Shown: positions 7,992-17,315, numbered from the stretch's first letter. The stretch: 64,000 nucleotides of DNA from Spongiibacter nanhainus (GCF_016132545.1 NZ_CP066167.1:709001-773000), one strand, 5' to 3'. Notes: generated by a model from the sequence alone, not told the origin. Numbers and translations are program-made.

Positions 7992-9194
7992 GTGAGAAAA
8001 GGCATTCTTAACAACACAAAGGCGACTGTCGTGATCGCCACCCTCATCGCTGGCTATGCGCAAGCCGATACCATCGGTGATGCTGTTAAATCGGGAACAG
8101 CGTACGGGGATTTTCGTCTGCGCTACGAGTCTGTGGACCAGGACAATGCTGTCGATGATGCGACAGCGCTGACATTGCGGACAAAGCTGGGGTACACCAC
8201 CGCGGCAGTGAGTGGCTTCTCAGCGACACTGGAGCTTGAAGATAATCGCATTGTTGCCGGTGAAGGCGACTACACAGTAGGGCCAGCCGGCTACAAACCC
8301 GGGGAGTACTCGGTGATTGCCGACCCAGAGACCACGGAGCTGGATCAGGCTTTTGTGCAGTACAAGGGCGATATGTTTACCGCCAAACTGGGTCGTCAGG
8401 TATTGACCTACGACGGCCACCGTTTTGTCGGACACGTGGGCTGGCGCCAGGACAAGCAAACCTTCGATGGTCTGTCTTTCAGCATATCCCCCAGCAAGGA
8501 TTTGACCGTCAACTACGCCTATATTACCCAGCGCAACCGCATTTTTGCCGAGGCAGCGGATGAAGAGGTCAAGGACCATTTGCTCAATGTGTCCTATACC
8601 ACGCCGGTGGGCAAATTGGTGGCTTACTCCTACCGCCTCAAAAACGATTACGGCAACGATGCCACTATGGATACCTCCGGGGTGAGTTTTACCGGTGCGG
8701 CTGGTGACGACCTCAAAGTTTTGTATAGTGCCGAAATAGCGACCCAGAGCGCTGAGCCCAACAACACCGAATTTGATGCCGATTACCACAAGCTAGAGGG
8801 CGGTGTGAGTGCTTCGGGCATTACCGCAAAGTTGGGCTATGAAGTGCTGGGCTCAGATGACGGCAACTACGGTTTCCTGACGCCATTGGCAACACTTCAT
8901 AAGTTTAATGGCTGGGCCGATACCTTCATCTTTACGCCAGCGGGCGGGCTGGTAGACACCTATATCTCTGTGGCCGGTGGCCTTGCTGGAGGAAAGTGGA
9001 TGGTGGTTTATCACGATTTCAGCGCTGACGACGACAGTAGCGGTGTCGATAACTATGGCGATGAGATTAACGCCGTGTATAGCAAGAAGTTTGGCAAGTA
9101 CTACAATGCCGGCATCAAATACGCCTCATACTCCGCCGACGAGTTTGGTGTGGATACCGACAAACTTTGGGTGTGGGTGGGTATGAGTTTTTAA
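7992..9194 (+). CDS. Outer-membrane porin (alginate-export/OprD-like barrel)
   Basis: The 400-residue product has a signal peptide (cleavage near AQA-D, residue 25) and an alternating-hydrophobicity barrel with many Tyr/Gly/Asp-rich strands and turns (GDFRLRYE near the N-terminus, FNGWADTF near residue 305). It ends in Phe (WVGMSF), the outer-membrane insertion signal. The pattern with AKLGRQVLTYDGHRFVG resembles porins annotated as alginate-export family or phosphate-selective-like porins of marine gammaproteobacteria. Substrate cannot be assigned. The start is GTG at 7992; no strong ribosome site precedes it. It is monocistronic, with a palindromic terminator directly after it. Confidence 0.82.
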   Translation: MRKGILNNTKATVVIATLIAGYAQADTIGDAVKSGTAYGDFRLRYESVDQDNAVDDATALTLRTKLGYTTAAVSGFSATLELEDNRIVAGEGDYTVGPAGYKPGEYSVIADPETTELDQAFVQYKGDMFTAKLGRQVLTYDGHRFVGHVGWRQDKQTFDGLSFSISPSKDLTVNYAYITQRNRIFAEAADEEVKDHLLNVSYTTPVGKLVAYSYRLKNDYGNDATMDTSGVSFTGAAGDDLKVLYSAEIATQSAEPNNTEFDADYHKLEGGVSASGITAKLGYEVLGSDDGNYGFLTPLATLHKFNGWADTFIFTPAGGLVDTYISVAGGLAGGKWMVVYHDFSADDDSSGVDNYGDEINAVYSKKFGKYYNAGIKYASYSADEFGVDTDKLWVWVGMSF

Positions 9195-9256
9195 TGCCAG
9201 GAGTGCCCAGCGCTAGGGTTAGATAGCGCGTAGTGCTTGCGCCCCAGCGGTGCTAA

Positions 9257-9293
9257 CATGCCACGCAGTTTTAACTGCGTGGCATGTTTGTTT
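9257..9293 (+). terminator. 28-30 bp palindrome between porin and mpl
   Basis: Arms of 14 bases (CATGCCACGCAGTT and its exact complement) enclose TT and are followed by TTTGTTT. It is probably the porin terminator. It ends exactly where the mpl start codon begins. Confidence 0.75.
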
Positions 9294-10658
9294 ATGCACA
9301 TTCATATTCTGGGTATTTGCGGCACATTTATGGGGGGCTTGGCGATGCTGGCCCGGGAGCTGGGCCACACCGTGACCGGCTCTGACGCCAATGTTTACCC
9401 ACCAATGAGTACTCAGCTGGAGGCTCAGGGCATTACTCTCATGGAGGGCTATGAGCCCGCTCACCTCGACCCTGCGCCAGACATGGTGGTGGTGGGCAAT
9501 GCCATGTCCCGTGGCAACCCGGCTGTTGAGTACCTGTTGGATAGAGGCTTGCCCTATACTTCCGGGCCCCAGTGGTTAAGCGACCACGTATTGCAAGGGC
9601 GATGGGTGCTGGCCTGTAGCGGCACCCACGGCAAGACCACCACTAGCAGTATGTTGGCTTGGATTCTTGAGGACTGCGGCTATCACCCCGGCTTTTTGAT
9701 TGGCGGGGTACCTGCCGACTTTGGCATATCGGCCCGGCTCGGCGAGTCGGATTTTTTTGTCATCGAGGCCGATGAGTACGACAGCGCTTTCTTCGACAAA
9801 CGCTCAAAATTTGTCCACTACCGGCCGCGTACCCTGATTATCAACAATCTTGAATTTGATCACGCCGATATTTTTGACGACCTGGCGGCGATTCAGCGCC
9901 AATTCCACCACGTCGTTCGCACCGTTCCCGGCACCGGTCGTATTCTCTATCCCGCCAACACTCCCGCAATAGAAGAGGTGCTGGCAATGGGCTGTTGGAG
10001 CGAGTGCGAATCGCTGGGGGTGGAAGGGGATTGGCAGGTGCGCTCGCTCCAAGACGACGGCTCCCGCTTTGCTGTGTTGTTGGCCGGGCGTGAGCAGGGA
10101 ATTGTGGAGTGGCAACACACCGGTGCTCATAATCAGCAAAATGCCATTGCCGCGCTGGCTGCAGCCCGGCATGTTGGAGTGTCGCCGGCTGACGGTATTG
10201 CTGCGCTGTCGCGCTTTCAAGGTGTGAAGCGGCGCATGGAGTTGTTGGACACCATTGGTGGTGTGGCAGTGTATGACGATTTCGCCCACCATCCCACCGC
10301 CATTGAGACGACTCTGCAGGGCCTGCGGGGGCGTGTTAATAGTGGGCGGATTGTGGCGCTGATTGAACCGCGCTCCAACACCATGCGTATGGGGGTGTAT
10401 AAAGATCGGCTGGCACCCGCCACAGCCTGTGCCGACCAAGTGATCTGGTATCAGCCGCCGGGTTTGGACTGGTCGTTGGAATCAGTGATCGCCGCCAGCC
10501 CGGTGCCCGTGGAACTGAGTCATGATCTCGCGGCCACGGTGGCTGATTTGGCGACTTCCCTGCAAACTGGTGATCACCTGGTGATCATGAGCAATGGCGG
10601 TTTTGGCGGCGTTCATCAGCAGATTCTCAGCGCGCTGCGTCAGCGCAATACACAATAA
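9294..10658 (+). CDS. mpl: UDP-MurNAc:L-Ala-gamma-D-Glu-meso-DAP ligase
   Basis: Mpl recycles cell-wall peptides in the cytoplasm by ligating the tripeptide L-Ala-D-Glu-mesoDAP to UDP-N-acetylmuramic acid with ATP. The 454-residue product starts MHIHILGICGTFMGG, the typical Mpl N-terminal nucleotide fold, has the Mur-ligase P-loop GTHGKTTT at residues 110-117, then IEADEYDSAFFDKRSKF, NLEFDHADIF and AVYDDFAHHPTAI. All are Mpl/MurC signatures. I chose the ATG at 9294 because the conserved fold begins there; an in-frame upstream extension would run through the palindromic terminator. No obvious ribosome site precedes it, since that space is occupied by the hairpin. Confidence 0.94.
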   Translation: MHIHILGICGTFMGGLAMLARELGHTVTGSDANVYPPMSTQLEAQGITLMEGYEPAHLDPAPDMVVVGNAMSRGNPAVEYLLDRGLPYTSGPQWLSDHVLQGRWVLACSGTHGKTTTSSMLAWILEDCGYHPGFLIGGVPADFGISARLGESDFFVIEADEYDSAFFDKRSKFVHYRPRTLIINNLEFDHADIFDDLAAIQRQFHHVVRTVPGTGRILYPANTPAIEEVLAMGCWSECESLGVEGDWQVRSLQDDGSRFAVLLAGREQGIVEWQHTGAHNQQNAIAALAAARHVGVSPADGIAALSRFQGVKRRMELLDTIGGVAVYDDFAHHPTAIETTLQGLRGRVNSGRIVALIEPRSNTMRMGVYKDRLAPATACADQVIWYQPPGLDWSLESVIAASPVPVELSHDLAATVADLATSLQTGDHLVIMSNGGFGGVHQQILSALRQRNTQ

Positions 10659-10667
10659 ACACATAAA

Positions 10668-11315
10668 ATGGTGGAGTCGGTGGGAGACGCCAGAGTGGTG
10701 ACAACACAGAAGCCGGTAACCTTGGCCATGACCGGGGCATCCGGCGCTCAGTATGGCTTACGCTTATTAGAGTGCCTGTTACAGGCCGGTTGCCCGGTAC
10801 ACTTTATGATCTCTAAAGCCGCACTGCTGGTAGTGGCCACCGAGACAGAGCTGACTTTGCCCCCAAAGCCCGCCGCGCTGCAACAGATGCTGTGTGAACG
10901 CTTCGACTGTGCCGAGGGTCAGCTCCAGGTCCACGGCGCTGAAGACTGGATGGCGCCGGTAGCCTCGGGGAGTGGTGCGCCAACCTCCATGGTGGTGTGC
11001 CCGGCCAGCACCGGAACGCTGTCTGCCATTGCCTGCGGCGCCAGTAATAACCTGATAGAGCGGGCGGCGGATGTGGTGCTAAAGGAGCGTCGCCAGTTGA
11101 TTCTGGTGACCCGGGAAATGCCTTTGTCCACTATTCACCTTCAGCATATGTTGAGTCTTAGTCAAATGGGCGCCACCATCATGCCCGCGTCGCCCGGTTT
11201 TTATCGCCAGCCCCAGTCAGTGGAGGATCTGGTGGATTTTGTGGTGGCGCGGGTGCTGGATCACTTGGGTATAGATCAACAATTGGTGCCGCGCTGGGGA
11301 GAAGAGCGGGGCTGA
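10668..11315 (+). CDS. ubiX: Flavin prenyltransferase UbiX
   Basis: UbiX joins dimethylallyl phosphate to FMN to make the prenylated FMN cofactor of the decarboxylase UbiD in ubiquinone synthesis. The 215-residue product has the N-terminal flavin-binding motif [15 protein letters not shown], then [32 protein letters not shown] and REMPLS, all diagnostic of UbiX/Pad1. The N-terminus has about 15 residues more than the usual start; an internal GTG is possible. It lies 9 bp after mpl and is probably cotranscribed. Confidence 0.94.
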   Translation: MVESVGDARVVTTQKPVTLAMTGASGAQYGLRLLECLLQAGCPVHFMISKAALLVVATETELTLPPKPAALQQMLCERFDCAEGQLQVHGAEDWMAPVASGSGAPTSMVVCPASTGTLSAIACGASNNLIERAADVVLKERRQLILVTREMPLSTIHLQHMLSLSQMGATIMPASPGFYRQPQSVEDLVDFVVARVLDHLGIDQQLVPRWGEERG

Positions 11316-11422
11316 ATACCTAGCCCGTCCCACATCTGGGCTGGCATATACACCGACATAACGTAATTACTCCAAAACGCGATGGATTCGCTAACTCTAT
11401 TGCGCTAACTAAAGGATCTGTC

Positions 11423-14032
11423 ATGAGCTCACGGCTGGCTTCGCTCTACCAAACTCTGATTCTGAAACCGGCACCCTGGGTGCTGGTGATCCTGCTGGCA
11501 CTCATTGCCTGGCTGGGCAGCCATATTCCGCAAATGAAACTGGATGCCTCCTCAGAAGCGCTGGTGCTGGAGGGGGACAAGTCCCTGGAGTATTTTCGCG
11601 AGATCAGTAAACGCTACCAAACTGAGGATTATTTGGTGGTGACCTTCCAGCCCGAGGGCGACCTGTTCGCCCCCGCCCAACTTGAGACCCTGGAGAAGTT
11701 GCGGGATCGATTGGCGACCCTGCCCAACGTGTCCAAGGTCACCAGTATTCTCGATGTGCCGCTACTGCAGAGTCCGCCGGTATCTCTCACCGATGTCACC
11801 TCCGGCAATATCCCCACGATTGAAGGAGGCGGCGCCAATATCGACATGGCCCGTGAAGAGTTTTCCAATAGCCCCATTTATCGCTCACTACTCACTAGCC
11901 CAGATGGCAGCACTACTGCTTTACAGGTCAACCTAAAACGGGATACCCACTACTTTGATTTGTTAAACAAGCGGGACGCGTTGCGAGAAGCGGCAAAGCA
12001 AGAAGACTTTGATCGCCACCAGGAACTGGCCGCTGCTGAGAAAGCCTTTGACGACTACACCGTGGAAGTCCACGAGCGCCAGGAAGTATTGGTGGCTGAG
12101 GCCCGGGCGATTCTCGATGACTTCAGAGATGACGCCAAGTTGTTTCTGGGCGGTGTACCGATGATCGCCGTCGATATGATCGACTTTGTAAAAAGCGATT
12201 TGAAAAACTTTGGCGCTGGCATTCTCGGTTTTATTGTGGCGCTGTTGGTGGTGATTTTCCGCAGCCTGCGCTGGGTGTTGATACCCTTGCTGAACTGCCT
12301 GCTTACAGTGGTACTGATGCTGGGGCTGTTGGCGTTCCTGGACTGGCGGCTGACAGTGATTTCTGCCAACTTTGTCGCGTTACTGCTGATAATCTCGCTG
12401 GCCATCAATATTCACTTGGTGGTGCGCTATCGGGAAATTTCTGCTACCCAGCCCCAGTGGAACCAGTTTGAGCGGGTTGCCGAAACCGTGAGGGTAATGG
12501 CCCGCCCCTGTATTTACACTGCGTTGACTACCTTGGTGGCCTTTGCCTCACTGGTTGTAAGCGGAATCCGCCCGGTAATCGATTTTGGCTGGATGATGAC
12601 CATCGGCGTGGTGGTGGCTTTGCTACTGAGCTTCCTGGTTTTGCCCTGCGTGCTGATGTTGCTCAAACCCCGCCAGGAGAAAGGTGGCGCCGAGGGTGAT
12701 AGCTCTTTTACCCACTACTTTGCCATTGTGACCGAACGGGCCGGAGGTGTGGTGGTGCTGGTGTCGGTGCTGTTGCTGGGCACCAGTGCCTGGGGTATCA
12801 GCCAGCTGAAAGTGGAAAACCGCTTCATTGATTACTTCCATGAAGACACTGAAATCTATCAGGGCATGGAGACCATCGACGCTGAGCTCGGCGGCACCAT
12901 CGGCCTGGACGTTATCCTCGATCGCCCCAAGGTCGAACCGCAACTAGCCAGTGACCCGGCTGAGGACGAGTTTAGCGATGCCTTTGCCGAACCGGATGTG
13001 GCTGCAGCACCCGCCGAAGACGACTTCTCCTCCGCCTTTGATGAGCCGGCGGCGGATTTTGGCGACGATTTCGCTGACGATTTCAGCGATGATTTTGGGG
13101 ATGACTTCGGGGATGATTTTGGCGGCAGCAGTTCCAGTACGGCGCAAAGCCAATGGTTTACCGTAGCGGGGATGCAGCGGGTGCAGGAGGTACACGACTA
13201 CCTGGATAGCCTGCCGGAAACCGGCAAGGTGTTATCACTGGCCACCTTTTATGAACTGATGCAGATGGTCATGGGCAATGTTGACGATTTGCAGCTGGCA
13301 TTGGCGCAACGTTCCCTGCCGGAGTCCATCAACCAGATTCTGCTCGACCCCTATTTGGCCCCCGAGGTCGATCAGGCTCGTATTAGCCTGCGGGTCAAGG
13401 AAACCAGCAAAGAACTGCAACGCAACGAGTTTCTAAAAGAAGTGCGGGCCCATTTAATCAATGAATTGGGTTTCCAGGAAGAGCAGGTCCATCTCACCGG
13501 CATGCTGGTGCTCTATAACAATATGCTACAGAGCTTGTTTACCTCTCAGATTTTGACCTTGAGTGCCGTGTTTGTGGCTATTCTGGCGATGTTTATGGTG
13601 CTGTTCCGCTCTCTGCGTTTGGCGTTAATTGCTCTGGCGCCCAACCTGCTGGCAGCGGGGATGGTTTTAGGGGGCATGGGGCTGGTGGGTATTCCACTGG
13701 ATATGATGACCATCACCATCGCGGCGATTACGGTGGGTATTGGTGTCGACCATGCCATTCACTATGTTCATCGCTTTAAGGCGGAATTCCCAGACAGCGG
13801 CAATTACCTGGATACCATGTATCGCTGTCATGCCAGCATCGGCCGAGCCATGTACTACACCTCGGTCATTATCATTTTTGGTTTTTCGATTCTGGCCTTG
13901 TCCAACTTTACCCCCAGCATTTATTTCGGCTTGCTCACCGCCGGCGCAATGTTGGCGGCCCTGTTAGGCTCAATGATGTTGCTGCCCAAGTTGATTCTGA
14001 TCATCAAGCCTCTTGGCCCGGAAACTCAATAA
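11423..14032 (+). CDS. RND/MMPL-family exporter with acidic linker
   Basis: The 869-residue inner-membrane protein has the RND superfamily duplication: an N-terminal helix (about 17-36), a periplasmic domain, five helices (about 262-345 and 370-415), then a second half with helix 12 near 440, a second periplasmic domain and a helix block (about 700-860). GVDHAIHYVHRFK and the paired ALAPNLLAAGM segment resemble the MMPL/HpnN-like group of predicted lipid or hopanoid exporters. Between the halves (residues about 511-570) is a very acidic stretch of repeated DDF units, not part of the family core. The start ATG has AAAGGA upstream. No membrane-fusion protein gene is adjacent. Confidence 0.85.
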   Translation: MSSRLASLYQTLILKPAPWVLVILLALIAWLGSHIPQMKLDASSEALVLEGDKSLEYFREISKRYQTEDYLVVTFQPEGDLFAPAQLETLEKLRDRLATLPNVSKVTSILDVPLLQSPPVSLTDVTSGNIPTIEGGGANIDMAREEFSNSPIYRSLLTSPDGSTTALQVNLKRDTHYFDLLNKRDALREAAKQEDFDRHQELAAAEKAFDDYTVEVHERQEVLVAEARAILDDFRDDAKLFLGGVPMIAVDMIDFVKSDLKNFGAGILGFIVALLVVIFRSLRWVLIPLLNCLLTVVLMLGLLAFLDWRLTVISANFVALLLIISLAINIHLVVRYREISATQPQWNQFERVAETVRVMARPCIYTALTTLVAFASLVVSGIRPVIDFGWMMTIGVVVALLLSFLVLPCVLMLLKPRQEKGGAEGDSSFTHYFAIVTERAGGVVVLVSVLLLGTSAWGISQLKVENRFIDYFHEDTEIYQGMETIDAELGGTIGLDVILDRPKVEPQLASDPAEDEFSDAFAEPDVAAAPAEDDFSSAFDEPAADFGDDFADDFSDDFGDDFGDDFGGSSSSTAQSQWFTVAGMQRVQEVHDYLDSLPETGKVLSLATFYELMQMVMGNVDDLQLALAQRSLPESINQILLDPYLAPEVDQARISLRVKETSKELQRNEFLKEVRAHLINELGFQEEQVHLTGMLVLYNNMLQSLFTSQILTLSAVFVAILAMFMVLFRSLRLALIALAPNLLAAGMVLGGMGLVGIPLDMMTITIAAITVGIGVDHAIHYVHRFKAEFPDSGNYLDTMYRCHASIGRAMYYTSVIIIFGFSILALSNFTPSIYFGLLTAGAMLAALLGSMMLLPKLILIIKPLGPETQ

Positions 14033-14075
14033 AGGCAGAGCACGCTAACCAGTATTGGAGTAAAAGCACGACGGC

Positions 14076-14699
14076 ATGACAGATCAGCGTACCCGCTTAG
14101 AGGACAATCTCGACAATTACCCGCTGTTTCCCTTAGGTACTGTCCTGGTGCCCGGCGGGCGTATGGCCCTGCGAATATTTGAACGCCGTTACCTTGATCT
14201 GGTGCGGGACTGCATGCGCGAGGGCAGCAGTTTTGGTGTGGTCTGGCTGGAGGATGGTGGCAGTGAAGTTGCCAAACCCGGCGACGCACCGAGTCTGGCG
14301 GCAATCGGCACTGAGGCGATGATTGTCGACTGGGATCAAACCGACGACGGCTTGTTGAGTATTGTTATAGAAGGGCAGCGGCGGTTTTCACTATTGGCTT
14401 CCCGGCAGCTCGACAATGGGCTGAACGTTGGCGATATTCAGTGGCGGCCGTATGCCGGCGACTTGCCTCTAACTGACGCTAGCGAATCCTTGCTGGCTCT
14501 CCTGGAGCAATTAGGGGAGCACCCCCATGTCAAGCGCCTGGGTATGTCGATGTCGGCTTCCGGCATTGGCGATTTGGTATTTCGCCTCGCGCAGTTGCTT
14601 CCCCTGCCTCAAAAAGAGGTGTATGGCATGCTGCAGACCGAAGACCCCCGGCACCGCCTGGACATGCTTAACGACCTGGTGGAAATCCTCGCGTCGTAA
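14076..14699 (+). CDS. LON substrate-binding-domain protein
   Basis: This 207-residue protein matches the stand-alone LON N-terminal (substrate-binding) domain: LDNYPLFPLGTVLVPGGRMALRIFE at its start, then RYLDLVRDCM and IEGQRRFSLL. It has neither the ATPase nor the serine-lysine protease domain of Lon, so it is not a protease by itself. The family is widespread in gammaproteobacteria and its function is unclear; protein-substrate recognition is the usual suggestion. It lies 43 bp after the RND gene on the same strand and may be cotranscribed. Confidence 0.88.
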   Translation: MTDQRTRLEDNLDNYPLFPLGTVLVPGGRMALRIFERRYLDLVRDCMREGSSFGVVWLEDGGSEVAKPGDAPSLAAIGTEAMIVDWDQTDDGLLSIVIEGQRRFSLLASRQLDNGLNVGDIQWRPYAGDLPLTDASESLLALLEQLGEHPHVKRLGMSMSASGIGDLVFRLAQLLPLPQKEVYGMLQTEDPRHRLDMLNDLVEILAS

Positions 14700-15137
14700 A
14701 CGTCTTGTAAGATCTACTCCAATGTAGCCCTGCCAACCTTGACTCGCCGTGGTGCGTTGTGCGCCATGATCTTCCGTTTAATCACACCTAAACTTAGCTG
14801 CGACGCCCATTGTTAGTGCGATTCCGCTCAGGGCGGTGATGTCGCGCGCGTTACTACCGCTGTGGAGTCGAAGGGTGTTTGCAGAAACGATGGTCTGGAA
14901 ATGCGTTGAATTGTTGGCTTATTCCGCCAACTGCTGACAACTCTACGTTAGTCATCGATTAAAAATCCTTACTGTCAATACAGTGATTGTGAGCTGCGTC
15001 ACAAAAAGCTTCTGAAAATAAAAGACCATATTGGAATGGCACTTCCCTTGCTCATAACCGAGTTGCAGAAGAGATCAAAACATAACAACACATCTCCGTG
15101 GCAGTTAATTAAAAACCTTGGATTTAGGAGTTACGAA
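14700..15137 (+). other. 438-bp intergenic region with CRP/Vfr site
   Basis: No gene is supported here. The right half is A/T-rich and holds the CRP-like palindrome at 14988-15003 and the leader of the GDLLG-repeat gene. The left half shows nothing I can name. Confidence 0.6.
14988..15003. promoter_or_regulatory. CRP/Vfr binding site (TGTGA-N6-TCACA)
   Basis: The sequence TGTGAGCTGCGTCACA matches both half-sites of the CRP/Vfr consensus exactly and is flanked by A/T-rich bases. It lies 135 bp upstream of the ATG of the repeat protein. Class I or II activation would place a transcription start near 15037-15057, leaving a leader of 80-100 nt. Confidence 0.72.
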
Positions 15138-15815
15138 ATGAAAACCCTGAGAGTAATGGCGTTTTGCCTCAGTACCCTATTTGGCTTTGGTAGTACGGCC
15201 CACGCGGCACCGGGCCTACCTATCGTCGGCGATCTGCTCGGCGGAGACTTGTTAGGTGGGGATTTGTTGGGAGGCGGTATCCCCGTAGTGGGTGACTTGC
15301 TCGGTGGTGATTTGTTGGCCATCGTTCCTTTGGATGGACTGAGCGGTGGCGGCTTACCCGTTGTCGGTGACCTGTTGGGTGGCGACCTGTTAGGCGGTGA
15401 TCTGCTGGCCATTGTGCCTTTGGATGGGCTTGGTGGCGGTGGTCTGCCACTGGTTGGCGACTTGCTGGGTGGTGACTTGCTCGGTGGCGGCCTGTTGGGC
15501 GGTGATCTATTGTCCCTGGATCTTCTCGGTCCCAGTGGTTTGGACTTGATCCCCATCGTGCTGGGCTTGGTCACTGAAGTGGCGCCGATTCTGTCTGGTT
15601 TGCTGGGCGGTCAGGATTTGCCGGTCGGAGATCTGCTGGGTACCTTGGACCCAGTAAGTGTTGTGGGTGGCTTGCTGCCCACAGTGTTGCCCATTGTTAA
15701 CCCGCTTCTCACCGATACCGGTTTGGTCGTAATTGTGCCAACCCTGACAGGTGATCTGCTCGGCGGGCTTGATCTGCTGAGTGTAGTCGGCGGCTTGACC
15801 CCGGTTTTGCTGTAA
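15138..15815 (+). CDS. Secreted GDLLG-repeat low-complexity protein
   Basis: The 225-residue product has a signal peptide (about 1-24, ending AHA) and a mature part made almost entirely of Gly, Leu, Asp, Val and Pro. Tandem pentapeptides GDLLG occur in three larger blocks of about 28-30 residues, each starting GLP(V/I/L)VGDLLGG and two ending AIVPLDGL (mature residues about 28-145). A less regular tail (145-225) keeps the GGL..V..LLP pattern. There is no Cys and no catalytic motif. It looks like a surface or extracellular structural, adhesive or amphipathic protein; function unknown. The ATG at 15138 follows AGGAG; the longer in-frame start at 15036 would destroy the signal peptide. A CRP site lies upstream and a terminator downstream. 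Confidence 0.75.
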   Translation: MKTLRVMAFCLSTLFGFGSTAHAAPGLPIVGDLLGGDLLGGDLLGGGIPVVGDLLGGDLLAIVPLDGLSGGGLPVVGDLLGGDLLGGDLLAIVPLDGLGGGGLPLVGDLLGGDLLGGGLLGGDLLSLDLLGPSGLDLIPIVLGLVTEVAPILSGLLGGQDLPVGDLLGTLDPVSVVGGLLPTVLPIVNPLLTDTGLVVIVPTLTGDLLGGLDLLSVVGGLTPVLL

Positions 15816-15837
15816 TACTGCTTTAAGTTTATAAACG

Positions 15838-15860
15838 GGCGGCAGCCGCCGCCTTGTTTT
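15838..15860 (+). terminator. Terminator after GDLLG-repeat gene
   Basis: A stem GGCGGC/GCCGCC with a four-base loop is followed by TTGTTTT, starting 22 bp after the stop codon. Confidence 0.7.
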
Positions 15861-15884
15861 CAGCGACGCCCTTCTCCTTGGGTC

Positions 15885-15975
15885 TGTTCGCTAGGTCCGT
15901 TTGCTAGGTCCGGTCCCTAGGCCCATTCTCTGTGGCCGTTCCCTAGAACCACTCCCTAGGACCATTCCCTAGAAC
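15885..15975. repeat. Seven tandem 13-bp CTAG-containing repeats
   Basis: Seven consecutive 13-bp units (15885, 15898, 15911, 15924, 15937, 15950, 15963) follow the pattern C(G/A)TTCCCTAG(A/G)AC with substitutions. Six of the seven keep the tetranucleotide CTAG, which is usually rare in bacterial DNA. The array ends 25 bp before a TATACT -10-like element in front of proA. Confidence 0.85.
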
Positions 15976-16047
15976 CATAGTGGGCAAATCCACAATTCGT
16001 TATACTGGGCGCCTTTTTCTTCACAGATATAACGGGAAGACGGCGCG

Positions 16048-17304
16048 ATGGACGTCAAGCAGTACATGGAGCAATTGGGGCAGCGAGCCCGCCAATCCGC
16101 ACGGACCTTGTCGGCGGCGGAGAGCGGCATTAAAAATCGCGCGCTGCTGGCTATTGCCGAGACCATCAACGAGCAGCGCGAGGCGATTGCCAAGGCTAAC
16201 GCTGAAGACCTGGCTGCCGGGGAACGCTCCGGCCTGGACGCCGCGTTGTTGGACCGGCTGGCGCTGACGCCGGCGCGTATCGACGGCATGATTGAGGGCC
16301 TGCAACAAGTGGCGGCCCTGCCCGATCCAGTGGGCGCGATCAGCGACCTCAAATACCGCCCCAGTGGGATTCAAGTGGGTAAGATGCGGGTACCCCTCGG
16401 TGTGGTGGGTATCATTTACGAGTCTCGCCCCAATGTGACTATCGAGGCCGCCAGCTTGTGTCTCAAATCTGGCAACGCCGCCATTTTGCGCGGTGGCAGT
16501 GAGGCGATTCATTCCAATCAGGCGCTGGCGACCTGCATTCGTCAGGGTCTAGCGGCCGCCGGTTTGCCGGAAACTGCCGTGCAGGTGCTGGAAACCACCG
16601 ACCGCGCCGCAGTGGGCGAGCTGATCACCATGCCCGAGTACGTGGATGTGGTGGTGCCCCGGGGCGGCAAAGGCTTGATTGAGCGCATCAGCCGAGATGC
16701 CACGGTGACCGTCATCAAACATTTGGACGGCATTTGCCACGTCTATATCGATGACGACGCCGATGGTGACAAGGCGCTGGCCATTGCGGTGAACGCCAAG
16801 GCCCAGCGTTTTGGCACCTGCAACACCATGGAAACCCTGCTGATAGCAGAGTCCCGGGCAGAAGAACTGCTGCCGGGCATTGCCGAGGCGCTGCAAAAGG
16901 CCGGTGTCGAACTGCGGGGTTGCCCCCGTACCCGGCAGGTCTTGAATGGCGCCGTTGAGGCCAGTGACGAAGATTGGGCCACCGAATACCTGGCGCCCAT
17001 TCTGTCTATTAGGGTGGTGGCAGGCCTCGATGCGGCCATGAACCATATTGCCCAGTACAGCTCCGGCCATACCGAGTCTATTGTTACCGAGAACTACACC
17101 AAAGCCCGGCGTTTTCTGCGGGAGGTGGATTCCAGCTCGGTGATGATCAATGCCTCCACTCGCTTTGCCGATGGCTTTGAGTACGGCCTCGGCGCCGAGA
17201 TTGGTATTTCCACCGACAAAATTCATGCCCGTGGCCCGGTGGGCCTGGAAGGGCTGACCTCTCAGAAGTGGGTGGTCTTTGGTGACGGCCACATTCGCAC
17301 TTAA
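16048..17304 (+). CDS. proA: Gamma-glutamyl phosphate reductase
   Basis: ProA reduces gamma-glutamyl phosphate with NADPH to glutamate semialdehyde, the second step of proline synthesis. The 418-residue length is normal. Family marks include [28 protein letters not shown], the catalytic cysteine at residue 258 in FGTCNTMET, and [17 protein letters not shown] near the end. proB is not adjacent here. It is the first gene of the run proA-nadD-rsfS-rlmH-mrdA-rodA-mltB-rlpA-dacA-ybeD-lipB-lipA. The start ATG at 16048 follows ACGGGAAG. Confidence 0.96.
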   Translation: MDVKQYMEQLGQRARQSARTLSAAESGIKNRALLAIAETINEQREAIAKANAEDLAAGERSGLDAALLDRLALTPARIDGMIEGLQQVAALPDPVGAISDLKYRPSGIQVGKMRVPLGVVGIIYESRPNVTIEAASLCLKSGNAAILRGGSEAIHSNQALATCIRQGLAAAGLPETAVQVLETTDRAAVGELITMPEYVDVVVPRGGKGLIERISRDATVTVIKHLDGICHVYIDDDADGDKALAIAVNAKAQRFGTCNTMETLLIAESRAEELLPGIAEALQKAGVELRGCPRTRQVLNGAVEASDEDWATEYLAPILSIRVVAGLDAAMNHIAQYSSGHTESIVTENYTKARRFLREVDSSSVMINASTRFADGFEYGLGAEIGISTDKIHARGPVGLEGLTSQKWVVFGDGHIRT

Positions 17305-17315
17305 GCGGTGATGTA

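Noticed and set aside
7747-7995. 82-codon frame and an adjacent hydrophobic-reading frame upstream of the porin
   Set aside because: TTG start only, no ribosome site, runs through an intrinsic-terminator-like hairpin and overlaps the porin start; the hydrophobic reading in the next frame has a stop just before it and no usable start.
8220-8789. Long minus-strand frame (189 codons) inside the porin gene
   Set aside because: Antisense shadow of a clear porin reading frame; no family features.
12944-13195. Frames overlapping the acidic DDF repeat
   Set aside because: Low-complexity shadow of the transporter coding repeat.
15131-15574. 147-codon Pro/Ser-rich frame antisense to the GDLLG-repeat gene
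   Set aside because: It is the mirror of the repeat: GGT/GAT/CTG repeats read on the other strand give Ser-Pro-Pro repeats. No signal, start context or family.
15885-15975. CRISPR interpretation of the 13-bp array
   Set aside because: Units are directly adjacent without spacers, are far shorter than CRISPR repeats, and no cas genes are present.
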